The translations under genes and the position numbers were made by a program. DNA of 64,000 nucleotides, taken from the NCBI GenBank assembly GCA_910589305.1, contig CAJUTV010000011.1, positions 62,001 to 126,000 of the forward strand. Reading direction: 5' to 3'. This document shows, piece after piece, positions 62,576 to 64,000 of the stretch (position 1 is the first letter of the stretch; every line of letters begins with the position of its first letter). The notes below the pieces were generated by a model that worked only from the letters and a program-made list of their open reading frames with translations, was not told the DNA's origin and searched no databases. The stretch is from an uncultured Lachnospira sp. GTDB lineage: Bacteria > Bacillota > Clostridia > Lachnospirales > Lachnospiraceae.

Positions 62576-62599
62576 CAAATAGAAATAAAATGATATACT
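62572..62599 (+). promoter_or_regulatory. Sigma-A promoter of thrS
   Basis: TTGACA, 16 bases, TATACT: nearly perfect, with the -35 box overlapping the stop codon of the previous gene. Confidence 0.8.
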
Positions 62600-62647
62600 T
62601 ACAGGTAAGTATGAAATAATCATTATGAAATATGAATTGAATATAAA

Positions 62648-62971
62648 AAATGTTGACGAGACAAGTAGCATATTGGAAAAGTCCAGAGAGAGATGCATCT
62701 TGATACAATTTTTGTGCAGGATTGCTGGAAGCATCTTACATTGAACAATATGTGAATACCAGCTCTGAGTGCCTCTAATCAAGGTCGGTGATTCCGTTAT
62801 CATCATTAAAGAGAGGTCATTGTAAAATAATAGCAAACAATATGTTTACTATTAAAAAAATAGTTTTTGAATAAAAAGCTTTTTAATAATACAATGGCAA
62901 ATAGGGTGGAACCGCGAGTATATTTATTCGTCCCTTGTTGTATAGCAGATGCAGCAGGGACGATTTTTTTA
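62648..62971 (+). promoter_or_regulatory. T-box leader (threonyl-tRNA sensing)
   Basis: The T-box sequence AGGGTGGAACCGCG (62903-62916) is canonical. The stem I region begins near GACGAGACAAGTAGC, and the likely specifier ACC (62758-62760, in GAATACCAGC) is a threonine codon, as expected for thrS. The terminator stem CGTCCCTTGTTG / CAGCAGGGACG plus seven T ends it. Uncharged tRNA-Thr pairs with the leader and prevents termination. Confidence 0.93.
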
Positions 62972-63084
62972 TGCACAGTCCAATATAAAATATGAAAAAC
63001 TCTATATTTTTGCTTTGCATTTGCATGTAAGATACCAAGTAGTTTATTAAACTTATATGTTGAATAAGAATGGAGGATTTATTA

Positions 63085-64000
63085 TGAAGATTACATTAAA
63101 AGATGGCTCTGTAAAGGAGTATTCACAGGCAATGTCGGTTATTGACATTGCAATGGATATCAGCGAGGGTTTGGCACGTATGGCATGTGCCGGTGAAGTT
63201 AATGGAGAGGTTGTTGATTTAAGAACAGTAATTGATTCTGATTGTGAGTTAAGTATACTTACATTTAATGATGAGGCGGGTAAGGCAGCATACAGACATA
63301 CTTGTTCGCATGTGCTTGCAGAGGCAGTAAAGCGTCTTTATCCAGAGGCAAAACTTGCTATAGGTCCATCTATTGATACTGGATTTTATTATGATTTTGA
63401 TTGTCAGTCGTTTTCAAGGGAAGACCTTGATAATATTGAAGCTGAAATGAAGAAAGTAATTAAAGAAGGGGCTGAAATTAAACGTTTTGAATTGCCTAGA
63501 GCAGAGGCGATTCAGTTTATGGAAGATAGAAACGAGCCTTACAAAGTGGAGCTTATTAAGGATTTGCCAGAAGATGCGATTATTAGCTTTTACAGTCAGG
63601 GTGAATTTACAGATTTATGTGCAGGACCACATCTTATGAATACCAAGACGATTAAAGCATTTAAGCTGATTTCAAGCTCTGGAGCATATTGGAGAGGTTG
63701 CGAAAAAAATAAAATGCTTACAAGAATTTATGGTACAGCATATACGAAAAAGGCAGATTTAGACGAACATTTAAAACATCTTGAAGAAATTAAACTAAGA
63801 GACCATAATAAATTAGGCAGACAGATGGAAATTTTTACAACGGTTGATGTTATCGGGCAAGGACTTCCTTTGATTATGCCAAATGGTGTTATTATAATGA
63901 ATGAATTAAAAAGATGGATTGAAGATGAGGAGAGCAAGCGTGGTTATATAAGAACACAGACACCGCTTATGGCAAAGTCAGACCTTTATAAAATATCAGG
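63085..64000 (+). CDS. thrS: Threonyl-tRNA synthetase (3' end outside window)
   Basis: The first 305 codons are seen. Residues 1-60 are the TGS domain. The second additional (editing) domain has HTCSHVLAEAVKRLYP and the later FTDLCAGPHL. The start of the catalytic core (LGRQMEIFTT, GLPLIMPNG) lies near residues 245-270. It charges tRNA-Thr. TGGAGGA precedes the ATG. Control is by the T-box upstream. The gene is cut by the right edge. Confidence 0.95.

Noticed and set aside
62354..62836. Open frame of 160 codons on the minus strand
   Set aside because: It covers the end of an identified gene and the T-box leader, and its composition (F, Y, S rich) is that of an antisense shadow.
1..64000. tRNA, rRNA, insertion sequence or prophage genes
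   Set aside because: No tRNA or rRNA sequence was recognised in the gaps, and no transposase, integrase or phage structural gene is encoded.

Overview
The window is AT-rich chromosomal DNA of a low-GC Gram-positive anaerobe, most likely a motile Lachnospiraceae (the Roseburia / Eubacterium rectale / Lachnospira / Coprococcus neighbourhood). The clues are Shine-Dalgarno starts with many GTG and TTG codons, sigma-A and sigma-D type promoters, an oxygen-sensitive class III ribonucleotide reductase, a T-box and a TPP riboswitch, a Bce-type peptide-resistance module and a CptIN-type type III toxin-antitoxin locus. The genus is an inference. I found no rRNA, tRNA, transposase, prophage or CRISPR array.

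Region 1 (about 1-28.3 kb) is a cell-surface island. A sigma-D-like promoter (1402-1428) precedes a membrane-anchored protein and two paralogous secreted proteins, followed by an unusual two-gene ABC transporter. Then comes a long run of glycan genes: an RgpF-type protein, HAD-domain proteins, GT2 and GT4 glycosyltransferases, a methyltransferase-like/cytidylyltransferase fusion, two TIM-barrel sugar isomerase-like proteins, four CgeB-type proteins and a divergent AMP-ligase-like protein. Eight of these carry the same small Rossmann-like module at the N end, middle or C end. The logical reading is a pathway that builds and attaches a surface (possibly flagellar) glycan. A type III toxin-antitoxin locus sits among the CgeB genes; the two 45-nt repeats of its RNA antitoxin differ only by two compensatory base-pair changes.

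Region 2 (28.3-34.4 kb) holds a second sigma-D-like promoter with a small helical protein, a DNA-repair alkyltransferase (Ogt), a FliD-like protein, an orphan TrkA/KtrA potassium regulator, a 53-residue small protein and a GGDEF protein.

Region 3 (34.4-49.3 kb) is mainly housekeeping: nrdD, TPP riboswitch plus thiC, a PAP2 phosphatase, a degenerate ABC operon with an Asp-box protein, carAB, an SseB-like protein and a methyltransferase. Region 4 (49.3-56 kb) is accessory: a complete Bce-type sensor/regulator/ABC module with a recognisable operator, a cupin protein, and a DUF3990 (ADP-ribosyltransferase-fold) gene with a tightly linked partner, a probable toxin-antitoxin pair. Region 5 (55.8-64 kb) holds a YdcF-like protein, a patatin, an AlkD-like repair protein, coaX, coaBC, a membrane protein of unknown function and a T-box-controlled thrS that runs off the right edge.

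Two families of non-coding elements cross these regions. One is a dispersed intergenic repeat of about 100 bp seen five times, one copy lying between the thiC riboswitch and thiC. The other is a structured leader seen twice, with covarying stem pairs and a possible pseudoknot next to the ribosome-binding site. Functional names rest on motif recognition by eye; no database search was run.
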